Source of the DNA: Spirochaetota bacterium
GTDB lineage: Bacteria; Spirochaetota; JAAYUW01; JAOAHJ01
DNA: 64,000 bases
Direction of reading: 5' to 3'
Assembly: GCA_026415295.1 (NCBI GenBank)
Contig: JAOAHJ010000003.1
Location: 60,623 to 124,622 of the forward strand
The position numbers were made by a program, and so were the translations under genes. This document shows positions 56,061-64,000 of this stretch, one piece after another (the stretch's first letter is position 1; every line of letters begins with the position of its first letter). The notes beneath the pieces are model-generated. The model made no database searches and was not told the DNA's origin. It was given only the letters and a program-made list of their open reading frames with translations.

Positions 56061-58847
56061 TTATAAAAATCTACCATGGCAATTTTTAAATTTTTTGCCT
56101 GAACCACATGGACAAGGATCGTTTCTTCCTATGTTTTTATATGGATTAATATTTTTTTTCTCAGAAGATATTATCCTGTTTTCTAAATTAGGTGGTACTT
56201 TATTATTTAAACCATTAATATTTTCATTGTATTTTATATTATTATTAAGAGAAAAAGGTGACACTTCTTGGTGATTGAGAGAGGAAGGTATATATGTATC
56301 TTCCTTTATAAGATTAGTGGGTGTTTTTGAAATTTGTAACAAAAATAACAGTTTTATAGAGGATTCTCTAAATTGCTTTAACAAATTTTCAAAAAGTTTA
56401 TAAGATTCAAATTTATAAATAATTAGTGGATCCTTTCCTGAATATGCTTGGAATGCTATTGAATCTTCAAGTCCATCTATATTTAATAGATGTTCTTTCC
56501 AAGAAGAGTCGAGTGAATTAAGTAATATAGCTTTTTTAATAAAGTTATTATCTTCTTCATTCAAATTCGAAAATTTTACTTTTAAGATATTTAATAAAAT
56601 CTCCATTAAATAATTGATAAAAGAATTTATATCAAATATTTTTGAAAATTCAGTTTGAAATTTTTCACTATTTTCTTCTAATTTAATATTAAATGATTTG
56701 TTTAAGAAGTAAATAATTTCATATTTTTCATTTGTAGAAATAGATTTTTTTATATTTTTTTCATTTAATATATCCCACAAAAATTCTTCAAGGTTTTCTT
56801 TTATGATAATATCGAGATTTTCATTTTTTAAGATTTTGTCTCTCAAGTTGTATATATAAACTCTCTGTTTATTTAAAACATCATCATATTCAAGAAGATG
56901 CTTTCTAATTTCAAAATTTCTATTTTCAACCCTTTTTTGAGCTTTTTCAATAGCTCTAGTTATTAGGGGATGTTCAATTGGCATGTCTTCTTCATATCCT
57001 ATTGATTGAAGCAATGTTGATAGTCTTTCTGAGCCGAATAATCTCATAAGATCATCTTCTAAAGATATAAAAAACCTAGACTCACCAGGATCTCCTTGTC
57101 TTCCAGATCTACCTACTAATTGGTTATCTATTCTTCTAGCTTCATGTCTTTCAGTTCCTATTACATATAATCCACCAGTTTTGATAACAAAATCTCTCTC
57201 TTTTTCATCCTCTCCTCCAAGTTTTATATCTGTTCCTCTACCAGCCATATTTGTTGCAATTGTAACAGCATAAGGTTTTCCTGCTTCTTTTATTATCATT
57301 GCTTCCTTTTCATGATATTTAGCATTAAGAACTTGATGATTTATTCCTTCTCTTTTGAGTAAAGAAGAAAGCCTTTCTGATTTTTCAACAGAAATTGTTC
57401 CAACTAATATTGGTTGTCCTTTTTGATGTGCTCTTTTTATTTCATTAATAATAGCTTTTTCCTTTTCTTTTAATGTTCTATAAATTCTATCTGGATGATC
57501 TATTCTTATTAGAGGTTTATTTGTTGGTATCACAACAACTTCAAGTTTATAAATTTTATAAAACTCTTCTTCTTCTGTTTTAGCTGTTCCTGTCATACCA
57601 GCAAGTTTTTCATAAAGTCTAAAATAGTTTTGAAATGATATTGTTGCTAAAGTTTGATTTTCTTGTTGAATTGGAACTCCTTCTTTTGCTTCAATTGCTT
57701 GATGTAATCCTCCAGAGTATCTTCTTCCAGGAAGTATTCTTCCAGTAAATTCATCTATAATAAGAATTTGTCTATCTTTAATGAGATAATCAACTTCATT
57801 ATGATATAATTTATGAGCTTTCATAGCTATTTCAGTATGTGATACCCAATTTATATTTTCAGGTTCAAATATAGAAGAGTCTTCTCTAATAAGTTTTTTA
57901 TTCTTTAGTTCTCTTTCAATTTTTAGAAGTCCTCTTTCGGTTAGTATGACATTTCTACTTTTTTCATCTAGCCTGTATTCTCCATCATCTATAAACCTTT
58001 CTACATTACCAACAATTTCTTTAAGGTATTGACCATCTTCATCTTTAGAACATTCATTAAATTCTCCGCTGTTTAAGAGTTTAACAAGAATGGAATTAAT
58101 TGTTTTGTAAATATCAATATTTTTTTCAGAAGGACCAGAAATAATTAGAGGTGTTCTTGCTTCATCAATAAGAACAGAATCAACTTCATCTATAATAGCA
58201 TAATAGTGCCCTCTTTGAACTTTTTGCTCAAGATCTATTACCATATTATCTCTTAAATAATCAAAACCAAATTCATTATTTGTACCATATACTATATCGC
58301 AACTATAAGCATGCTTTTTGGAACATTCATATATATATGATTCTCCATTTTCGTTTAGTTTTACTTCATATGCTTTATCTGAAGTAATAACTCCTACAGT
58401 TCTACCAAGATAAAGATAAATAGGCCCCATCCATAAAGCATCTCTTTTAGCAAGATAATCATTTACTGTTACTAGATGACACGCTTTGCCAGTTAAGGAA
58501 TGCAAATATAAAGGAATAGTAGCAACAAGTGTTTTCCCTTCACCAGTTTTCATTTCAGCAATTTTATTATCATATAATGCAAGAGCACCTAAAATCTGTA
58601 CATCAAAATGTCTTAGTTTAATAGTTCTTTTTGAAGCTTCTCTTACTAGTGCTGCTCCTTCTATAATTAAATTGTCTAAATCTTCTCCATTTTGTAACAT
58701 CTTAATAAATTTTTCTGTTTTTTTTAAAAAGTCATCCCTTGTTAATTGTTGTAGTTCATTTTCAAGTTGGTTTATTTTTAATAAATATGTTTCATATTTT
58801 TTAAGTAAACTTTTATTTCTATTAATTAAAAAATTAAAAAATCCCAT
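56061..58847 (-). CDS. secA: Protein translocase ATPase SecA
   Basis: The 928-residue motor of the Sec pathway. Walker A KTGEGKT (100-106), the DEAD-like VDSVLIDEARTPL, GRSGRQGDPGESRF for motif VI, and a C-terminal zinc-binding tail NDPCPCGSGKKFKNCHG that recruits SecB or ribosomes. The length matches diderm SecA proteins. A Ser/Asn/Pro-rich linker of about 90 residues precedes the zinc tail. AAGGAT lies before the ATG, and secA diverges from the unknown gene at 58970. Confidence 0.98.
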   Translation of the reverse strand: MGFFNFLINRNKSLLKKYETYLLKINQLENELQQLTRDDFLKKTEKFIKMLQNGEDLDNLIIEGAALVREASKRTIKLRHFDVQILGALALYDNKIAEMKTGEGKTLVATIPLYLHSLTGKACHLVTVNDYLAKRDALWMGPIYLYLGRTVGVITSDKAYEVKLNENGESYIYECSKKHAYSCDIVYGTNNEFGFDYLRDNMVIDLEQKVQRGHYYAIIDEVDSVLIDEARTPLIISGPSEKNIDIYKTINSILVKLLNSGEFNECSKDEDGQYLKEIVGNVERFIDDGEYRLDEKSRNVILTERGLLKIERELKNKKLIREDSSIFEPENINWVSHTEIAMKAHKLYHNEVDYLIKDRQILIIDEFTGRILPGRRYSGGLHQAIEAKEGVPIQQENQTLATISFQNYFRLYEKLAGMTGTAKTEEEEFYKIYKLEVVVIPTNKPLIRIDHPDRIYRTLKEKEKAIINEIKRAHQKGQPILVGTISVEKSERLSSLLKREGINHQVLNAKYHEKEAMIIKEAGKPYAVTIATNMAGRGTDIKLGGEDEKERDFVIKTGGLYVIGTERHEARRIDNQLVGRSGRQGDPGESRFFISLEDDLMRLFGSERLSTLLQSIGYEEDMPIEHPLITRAIEKAQKRVENRNFEIRKHLLEYDDVLNKQRVYIYNLRDKILKNENLDIIIKENLEEFLWDILNEKNIKKSISTNEKYEIIYFLNKSFNIKLEENSEKFQTEFSKIFDINSFINYLMEILLNILKVKFSNLNEEDNNFIKKAILLNSLDSSWKEHLLNIDGLEDSIAFQAYSGKDPLIIYKFESYKLFENLLKQFRESSIKLLFLLQISKTPTNLIKEDTYIPSSLNHQEVSPFSLNNNIKYNENINGLNNKVPPNLENRIISSEKKNINPYKNIGRNDPCPCGSGKKFKNCHGRFL

Positions 58848-58969
58848 TTAGAATCCTTGAAAAATTAATTTAATAAAATATAATAAAATTAAGAAAAAAA
58901 TACAAATGTAAAGTTATTAAAAATTATTGTTTATTTTATATTTGGACCAATATTTATATAAGGAGCTTT

Positions 58970-59923
58970 ATGCAAAATATTTCTTTGAATAATAATAAGA
59001 ATATTGAGAAGATAGATAATTTTATAAATAATATTTATAATTTACCTCAAATTAAAAATAATTCCTCAATAGATAAAGAAATTCAAATTATTAAGTTTTT
59101 AAAAACAAATGCTGAAAATTTAAGAAAAAAATTTAAAGAACCCAGATTTTTCCCAGATGAAGATTATAAGTCTATTATTACATATATACTATATAAAATT
59201 GATGATGATTTAAAAAATAAATTGTTAAATGAATTAAATTTTTATATAGATAATTTTATAAATTTTGGAATTTTACCAAAAATAATATCATATTCAGGCT
59301 ATTTAAATATTGAAGAATTTAAAGTTAAATTAAAAAACATAATAAAAACTATTGTAGACAATCCAAATTCAAGGATTAATTTTAAAGGTGTCTACTATCT
59401 TTTAATAAAAGAAAAATTAAAGAATTATTTAAGTAGTATTTTTGAGAAAAGAAAATTTATATTCAATGAACTTGTTAGAGTTCAAAGAAATAATCTTGAT
59501 TATGAAGAATACTTAAATTATTTAATTTTTGTTTGCTTAGTAAAGAATTTTATTTATACTGATAAAGAACAAAATAGACAGTTTACAAATTTATCAATTA
59601 ATTCTGAAAAGATAAATTTTTTAGAAAGATCAGTAGTAAATATTAGAAAAATTTTTTCTGAAATAAAAGAGGATATATTTAAAATTTCATTTTTTTCAAA
59701 TATTGAATTTAATCTAATTCCTAAAAATTATGCTTCTTCTAAATTAATAAATATTTTAAATTTAAGGTATATGGAATATGATCCAGAACTGAAAGTTGAA
59801 AGAGGTGCAGAAACTCCAGATAAAAGTTGGTTTCATATAGCAAGATTAAACTCAAAATCTTTGGATTTGGATAAAGACTACTTGGATGAAATGTTTATTA
59901 TAGCTTCTGAGAATAATTGGTAA
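58970..59923 (+). CDS. Conserved-looking cytoplasmic protein, function unknown
   Basis: A 317-residue protein with no signal peptide or membrane helix and no motif I recognise. It appears mostly helical, with several motif-like blocks that look constrained: FKEPRFFPDEDYK near residue 60, YYLLIKEKLKNYLSS in the middle, and GAETPDKSWFHIARLN near residue 285. The last block, Gly-Ala-Glu-Thr-Pro-Asp-Lys-Ser-Trp-Phe, stands out from the low-complexity surroundings and may be a functional site. A good AAGGAG lies six bases before the ATG. It is divergent from secA and followed 46 bases later by the voltage-sensor-like gene, probably co-transcribed. Confidence 0.65.
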   Translation: MQNISLNNNKNIEKIDNFINNIYNLPQIKNNSSIDKEIQIIKFLKTNAENLRKKFKEPRFFPDEDYKSIITYILYKIDDDLKNKLLNELNFYIDNFINFGILPKIISYSGYLNIEEFKVKLKNIIKTIVDNPNSRINFKGVYYLLIKEKLKNYLSSIFEKRKFIFNELVRVQRNNLDYEEYLNYLIFVCLVKNFIYTDKEQNRQFTNLSINSEKINFLERSVVNIRKIFSEIKEDIFKISFFSNIEFNLIPKNYASSKLINILNLRYMEYDPELKVERGAETPDKSWFHIARLNSKSLDLDKDYLDEMFIIASENNW

Positions 59924-59969
59924 AAATATTTATCAAAAAATATTTTTATTTTAAATTTGAGGACATATT

Positions 59970-61205
59970 ATGATTAAGAAAATTAGTGAAAAAAGAAAAT
60001 CAAAAAGTATATTTTTGAAAGATAATAAAAAACATTTTAGAATAGAAAATAATAAAATTAATAAAATTAGAATAATTGATAATCTTTTTTTAATAATAAT
60101 TTTATTGAGTATAATTCAAATAATAATTGAAAATTTAAGTTTCATATTAGGTTTAAAAATTAGTTTAAGAAATTTAATTATTTTAAGTGGTGCTTTTTTC
60201 GATATTATTTTTTCAATAGAGTTTATAATAAAATCCCTTATTAATATTAAAAATAGGAAGTTCAAAGAGTATTTTTTTTATAATAATGGTTGGATCGATT
60301 TTTTTGCTTCCATTCCTGTTTTTATATTTAGTTCATTACCAGCCTTAATTGAGATATATTATACATCTAATATTTTTAATATTAGAATATTTAAATTTCT
60401 ATATTTGCTAAGATCAGTAAAAATTATTAGAACTTCAAGAGTAATTAGAATTTTGAGGGTTCTTAAGTTATTAGGGAAAATAGAGAATTTAAATTCTGTA
60501 ATGTTACAGAAAAATATAAATTTTGTGTCAATTATTGTTACTAATTCTATACTTTTAGGGTTTTTAGTAACTAAAATTATATTGCCTTATGACTTTGACA
60601 GAATTGAAAAGGAGTTTAAAAATAACATTGAAAATAAAATAAAAGCTTATTTTGAAATTGAGATTAATAAAGTTGGGAAAAATTATGATGAAGATTCTCA
60701 AAATAAATTAATTCAAACTATTTTTTCAAGTGAAAATTGTGTAAGTGCTATAAAATATAAGGATAAAGAAATATATAGAAAATTTGATGCAAGTTATATT
60801 AATGAATATATAGGGAAAAACAATATGTTTTACATTTCAATTAAAGATTATAATTTTGAAATAATTTTATATGAATTTATAAAATATAAAAACTCTGAAA
60901 ATTTAATGGTTCTTATTATTGTTTTAATAAATGTGTTAACAATAATATTTTTATATACAAAAAGGTTTTCAACAACAGTTAGTGATCCTGTATATTTACT
61001 GTATAAAGGAATAAGAGATCCAAACTATTTTCTTATGATAAAAATCCCTGAAAAATATAAAAATGAAGAAATCTTTGAGTTTGCAAAATTTTTTAATGAA
61101 AGATATTTACCAGCTAAATATAAATTATATATAAAAAATAAAGAAAGTTTGAAGGAAAAGCAGAGTTCATCGATAAAACTTGATGATTTAGATAAACTAT
61201 TATAA
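59970..61205 (+). CDS. Voltage-sensor-like membrane protein with extracytoplasmic domain, no pore motif
   Basis: A 411-residue protein. Four N-terminal helices resemble an ion-channel voltage sensor: S1 (36-56), S2 (70-92, with D78 and E84), S3 (108-130, with W108 and D110) and S4 (143-168) with R148, K151, R154, R157, R160, R163 and K166 at strict i+3 spacing. A fifth helix (184-204) and a sixth (312-330) then enclose a soluble domain of about 105 residues, where a channel would have a short pore loop; no potassium or sodium filter sequence is seen. After helix 6 comes a HAMP-like VSDPVYLLYKGI segment. It may be a voltage- or ligand-responsive sensor. GAGG precedes the ATG. Confidence 0.7.
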   Translation: MIKKISEKRKSKSIFLKDNKKHFRIENNKINKIRIIDNLFLIIILLSIIQIIIENLSFILGLKISLRNLIILSGAFFDIIFSIEFIIKSLINIKNRKFKEYFFYNNGWIDFFASIPVFIFSSLPALIEIYYTSNIFNIRIFKFLYLLRSVKIIRTSRVIRILRVLKLLGKIENLNSVMLQKNINFVSIIVTNSILLGFLVTKIILPYDFDRIEKEFKNNIENKIKAYFEIEINKVGKNYDEDSQNKLIQTIFSSENCVSAIKYKDKEIYRKFDASYINEYIGKNNMFYISIKDYNFEIILYEFIKYKNSENLMVLIIVLINVLTIIFLYTKRFSTTVSDPVYLLYKGIRDPNYFLMIKIPEKYKNEEIFEFAKFFNERYLPAKYKLYIKNKESLKEKQSSSIKLDDLDKLL

Positions 61206-61240
61206 AATTATTTTCTTTAATTTAGAATAATTATTTTTAG

Positions 61241-61272
61241 TTACTTACAAATTTAAAGTGAGTAGTTTTTTT
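61241..61272 (+). terminator. Probable terminator after the voltage-sensor-like gene
   Basis: TTACTTAC (61241-61248) pairs with GTGAGTAG (61258-61265), including G-T pairs, around a 9-base loop, followed by seven T. It lies 36 bases beyond the stop codon, between convergent genes. Confidence 0.5.
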
Positions 61273-61340
61273 AATTTTTTTATTTAATTATTTTTAGCTG
61301 CTTAAATAAATAAATTGTGAATTTAAAATTAAGAAAATGT

Positions 61341-62084
61341 TCAGTTTCTCTTTAAAGATAAAAGTATTCCCAAAATAATTGATAGAATAGCAGCAAATAA
61401 AATTCTAAAGTCTTGTGGTAAGAGGAAAGTTATAGTATGAGCAGGTACCCAGAAAAAGGGTATTGTTTTTTTAAATACAAATCCCCACATTTTATTCCAG
61501 TTTACTTCCTTTATCAATTCAAGTATCTTAAATTTTGATATAATAAATTTTCCATTGTTCTTTGCTATGTGTAAATCAGTTAAATTGTGTGTTAACATCA
61601 TAACTGGTGCAAAAAATATGTTCATAAAGAAAGATATTGTAAAACTTATAAAAATCTTATTTAAACTTAATTTATAAAAGAAATTATTTAGTTTACTTAA
61701 AATAATTTTGTTAAAGTTTATTTTATTTGATTGACTATAATAATTATTAATATTTAATAAATATTTTTGCATTGGTTCAATGATTCCTTTTATGGAACCA
61801 TTATAAAATATTTGAAAAGCAAACCATATAAAAATTCCTAGTATCCCCCATATTATCATTTTAGGAAAAATGCCAAAATTTTTATCTATGTGTATTTTAT
61901 TTTTAATTCTATAAGAGATTATTTCACCATAGGTTGCAAGTAATGCAAATTTTAAGAAAGATAAAAGAATTGGGAACTTAGAATTAATATGCTTGTAAAA
62001 AAGAAAAGTTGATGGTAAAAAAAATATTAAAACTAATAAAGCAAAAATTAAGAGTAGAATAATATCCCCTAATTTCTTATTCAT
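61341..62084 (-). CDS. Multi-pass membrane protein, possibly Mpv17-like
   Basis: A 247-residue protein with about five hydrophobic helices. Near the middle is WGILGIFIWFAFQIFYNGS, then FAPVMMLTHNLTD, and near the end FFWVPAHTITFLLPQDFRIL before a last helix. The W-P-x-x-T-x-x-F-x-L-P-x-x-x-R pattern faintly recalls the signature of Mpv17/PMP22 membrane proteins. That comparison is tentative. AAGGAT precedes the ATG. It stands alone, convergent with the voltage-sensor-like gene. Confidence 0.5.
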   Translation of the reverse strand: MNKKLGDIILLLIFALLVLIFFLPSTFLFYKHINSKFPILLSFLKFALLATYGEIISYRIKNKIHIDKNFGIFPKMIIWGILGIFIWFAFQIFYNGSIKGIIEPMQKYLLNINNYYSQSNKINFNKIILSKLNNFFYKLSLNKIFISFTISFFMNIFFAPVMMLTHNLTDLHIAKNNGKFIISKFKILELIKEVNWNKMWGFVFKKTIPFFWVPAHTITFLLPQDFRILFAAILSIILGILLSLKRN

Positions 62085-62505
62085 AAAAATCCTTATAAGA
62101 AGTCTGAAAAAAATATAAAAAATTATAATTTAATTACAATAAAATAATTATAAAAAATTTCAATTTGAATGATTAATAAAAATATTAAAATAATTAATGC
62201 AATAATTAATAATATTAATATAATATTTCAAATATTTAATAAAATTATAAAAAATATTGAATTTATTTTATAATTAACTTGACAATTATATAATTATAAA
62301 TTATATTAATTATAACATCAATAAAATTAATTAATAAATTAATAATTTTTATTTTAAATATTAATTTATTTATTTTAATTTATAACTGTGTTAATTATTT
62401 AAAAATACTTTTTTTATAAATATTATTTTATTAAAAATAAATTGGCTTTTTATAATATTTATTAATAATTTGTTATTAAAATTTTAATTAAAAGAAGGAG
62501 GTAAT
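62085..62505. other. Long AT-rich intergenic region with one promoter
   Basis: About 420 bases, almost entirely A and T, between the divergent Mpv17-like gene and the DUF2089 gene. No open frame or hairpin of note. The only convincing element is the candidate promoter at 62279-62307. Similar short words (AATATTAATA, TTAATTAA) recur throughout but form no ordered repeat. Confidence 0.6.
62279..62307 (+). promoter_or_regulatory. Candidate promoter of the DUF2089-DUF4097 operon
   Basis: Consensus TTGACA (62279-62284) and TATATT (62302-62307) with an ideal 17-base spacer. It implies a leader of about 190 bases before the start codon at 62506. TTGACA is rare enough in this AT-rich gap to be meaningful. 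Confidence 0.5.
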
Positions 62506-62886
62506 ATGATTAAAAAAATTTTAACAAAATGTCCTATATGTGGAGACAAAATGGTTGTTACATCTTTAAAATGTTTGTCATGTAATGTTGAAATTAGTGG
62601 AAATTTTGAGCTTGATGATTTTTTTAAACTCAATAATGAACAACTCTCTTTTTTAAAGTCATTTATTAGGAATAGAGGGAGTATCAAAGATGTTGAGAAA
62701 GAACTGGGAATATCGTATCCAACTGTAAGAAATAGACTTGATGAAATTATTGAAACACTTGGTTATAAAGTTGAAAGAGATAGAAATTATGAAAAGAAGA
62801 AAAACGAAATATTGCAGAAGCTTGAAAATGGCGAAATTACTTCAAATGAAGCAATTAAAATGCTTAAAGAACTTGAACAAATATAA
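62506..62886 (+). CDS. DUF2089 zinc-ribbon / HTH regulator
   Basis: A 126-residue protein. N-terminal zinc ribbon CPICGDK...CLSC (C9, C12, C23, C26), a helix-turn-helix (about 48-85, with the recognition segment GISYPTVRNRLDEII), and a C-terminal SHOCT-like helix pair (ILQKLENGEITSNEAIKML). This is the DUF2089 architecture of predicted transcription regulators, usually encoded just upstream of DUF4097 envelope-stress-type proteins, as here. AAGGAGG lies seven bases before the ATG. Confidence 0.88.
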   Translation: MIKKILTKCPICGDKMVVTSLKCLSCNVEISGNFELDDFFKLNNEQLSFLKSFIRNRGSIKDVEKELGISYPTVRNRLDEIIETLGYKVERDRNYEKKKNEILQKLENGEITSNEAIKMLKELEQI

Positions 62887-62996
62887 ACTTATTATTTAAA
62901 AAAAATTTCCAATATATTTTATAAAATATTTTTTATGTCCTTGCATAGTTTAATAAAAAAAATTTTTAAAAAACTTTTATAAAAAAGGAGAGATAA

Positions 62997-64000
62997 ATGA
63001 GAAAAGAAATAATATTAAATGAACTACAATTAGTAAATTTATCGCAAATTAGTGATGATTTAGAGATTTCATTTTACATGGATAGAAATATAAAAGATAA
63101 AATAGAAATTATTTATGAAGGTGATTTTGAAAAAGATTATAATATATTCTTAAAAGAGAAAGAAAAAGAAATAAAAATTGAATCAGTTGAAAAAATCAAA
63201 ATTAATTTATTTAGTTTTAATTATGTAAATAAAAAAAACAATCTTTATGTTACTTTACCACAAAATATATCTATAACTGTAAATTCTAATGGAGGAGATA
63301 TCATAGTAAATAGAGATGATAAAATTAAAGTTGATCTTAAAAGTATCAAAATTAATACAAAAGCTGGAGATATAAAATTAAAAAGCTTAAACTCTTCTAC
63401 ATCTAAAATTAAAAATGCTGCTGGAGATATAATTATTAATGAATTAAGTTCTTATGAACTTGAAGTTTTTAATCTAGCAGGTGATACTAAAATGGAAAAT
63501 GTATTTTTCTCAAAATGCGATGTTTCAAATTTAGCTGGTGATTTAAGTATAGATATTATGAATGAAGATTTTAAAAGCATTTTAATCAATTGTAATGCTG
63601 GGAGTATTAAAGTAGGTGTTCCTCTTTCAAAACTAAATTATTCTACAAGGGCTCTAGCAGGAAGTGTATCATTTGAAGGAATAAATTATGATTCAAATAG
63701 TCCAAGACTTGAAGCTAAATGCTTAGCTGGAGATATAATTGTGTCTTATAAAAGAAATGAAAATTCAAAAAATATTAGGGACATTAATTTAGATGAATTA
63801 AAAGTAGGAAATAATAATATTAACAAAAATAATGATGAAAATTTAGGTAAAGAAAAAGATAAAGAAAAAGATAAAGAAAAAGTTTTATCATTACTTTTAC
63901 AAAATAAAATTAAAGAAAATGAAGCAAAAGAAATTCTAGAATCTTTAGGTTTTTCTAAGGAAGAAATTGATAATTTTTTTGAAGAATATCTATTTCTTAA
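62997..64000 (+). CDS. DUF4097-family protein, truncated by the window edge
   Basis: Open from ATG 62997 to the right edge (334 codons and two bases, no stop). AAGGAGA precedes the start. The central part (about residues 90-250) has the repeated strand pattern of DUF4097 beta-helix domains, with recurring 'AGDI' turns: NGGDIIVN, KAGDIKLK, AAGDIIIN, LAGDTKM, LAGDLSI, LAGDIIV. A GKEKDKEKDKEK linker then leads to a SHOCT-like end (LQNKIKENEAKEILESLG) similar to the tail of the DUF2089 protein upstream. The N-terminal region has no signal peptide. Its role is unknown; the pair may respond to envelope stress. Confidence 0.8.
   Translation, partial: MRKEIILNELQLVNLSQISDDLEISFYMDRNIKDKIEIIYEGDFEKDYNIFLKEKEKEIKIESVEKIKINLFSFNYVNKKNNLYVTLPQNISITVNSNGGDIIVNRDDKIKVDLKSIKINTKAGDIKLKSLNSSTSKIKNAAGDIIINELSSYELEVFNLAGDTKMENVFFSKCDVSNLAGDLSIDIMNEDFKSILINCNAGSIKVGVPLSKLNYSTRALAGSVSFEGINYDSNSPRLEAKCLAGDIIVSYKRNENSKNIRDINLDELKVGNNNINKNNDENLGKEKDKEKDKEKVLSLLLQNKIKENEAKEILESLGFSKEEIDNFFEEYLFL

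Noticed and set aside
58486..58851. Plus-strand open frame opposite the secA N terminus
   Set aside because: It lies wholly antisense to highly conserved SecA motifs, has no ribosome-binding site and shows no recognisable family.
62085..62505. Possible replication origin or CRISPR leader in the AT-rich gap
   Set aside because: No DnaA-box cluster, no ordered repeats and no dnaA/dnaN or cas genes nearby; the base composition matches other gaps.
1..64000. tRNA, rRNA, insertion sequences, prophage or CRISPR arrays
   Set aside because: Scanned by eye on both strands; no cloverleaf, transposase motif, phage gene or regularly spaced repeat was found, though a small RNA could be missed without a covariance search.

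Overview
The window is very AT-rich (roughly a quarter G+C by eye) and gene-dense, with about 50 protein genes and no rRNA, tRNA, insertion sequence, phage or CRISPR array that I can see. The best lineage clue is the cluster Smr-domain protein, giant membrane-anchored coiled-coil protein, TPR protein, folC at 4.2-14.1 kb. The coiled-coil protein (N-terminal membrane segment, about 1,600 residues of heptads, short HTH-like C-terminal tail) looks like the spirochaetal 'SpiroCoCo' type. Together with an anaerobe's energy genes this suggests an AT-rich, strictly anaerobic spirochaete-like bacterium. The genus cannot be named from the sequence alone.

Layout. 0-4 kb: the 3' end of thiI, a DHH phosphoesterase, PRPP synthetase and a class V aminotransferase, closed by a GC-rich terminator. 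4.2-14.1 kb: the coiled-coil/TPR/folC operon. 14.2-20.3 kb: a MutS-like ATPase on the minus strand, then a GT-B-like protein, an S41 protease and a P-loop protein; the two ATPases resemble the KamC/KamB reactivase pair of amino-acid-fermenting bacteria. 20.4-29.6 kb, all minus strand: four-subunit pyruvate:ferredoxin oxidoreductase (porGDAB), an RseC-like protein and a complete Rnf complex (rnfCDGEAB). 29.8-36.7 kb: an oligopeptide ABC transporter (oppA, a small membrane protein, oppB, an enlarged oppC, oppD, oppF). 36.9-42 kb: asd, a 7TM protein with a dead GGDEF domain, a permease fused to a PTS EIIA domain, and a DUF5668-type membrane protein. 42.2-47.3 kb: cysS, rny, ymdB, tlyA. 47.3-58.8 kb, minus strand: cysteine desulfurase, murJ, a single-pass protein, nnrD/E fusion, a lipoprotein, engB, an LptF/G permease, DUF503 and secA. 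59-64 kb: an unknown protein, a voltage-sensor-like membrane protein with an extracytoplasmic domain and no pore signature, another membrane protein, then a DUF2089 regulator followed by a DUF4097 protein cut by the window edge.

How it fits together: peptides imported by Opp can be fermented to 2-oxoacids; PorGDAB would make acyl/acetyl-CoA and reduced ferredoxin; Rnf would oxidise ferredoxin with NAD+ and pump Na+ or H+. The SecA, MurJ, LptF/G and lipoprotein genes indicate a diderm envelope. The most unusual items are the voltage-sensor-like protein, the EIIA-fused permease, the degenerate GGDEF protein, the oppC insertion, the 273-bp (exactly 13-heptad) repeats inside the giant coiled coil, and several inverted repeats beside predicted promoters.
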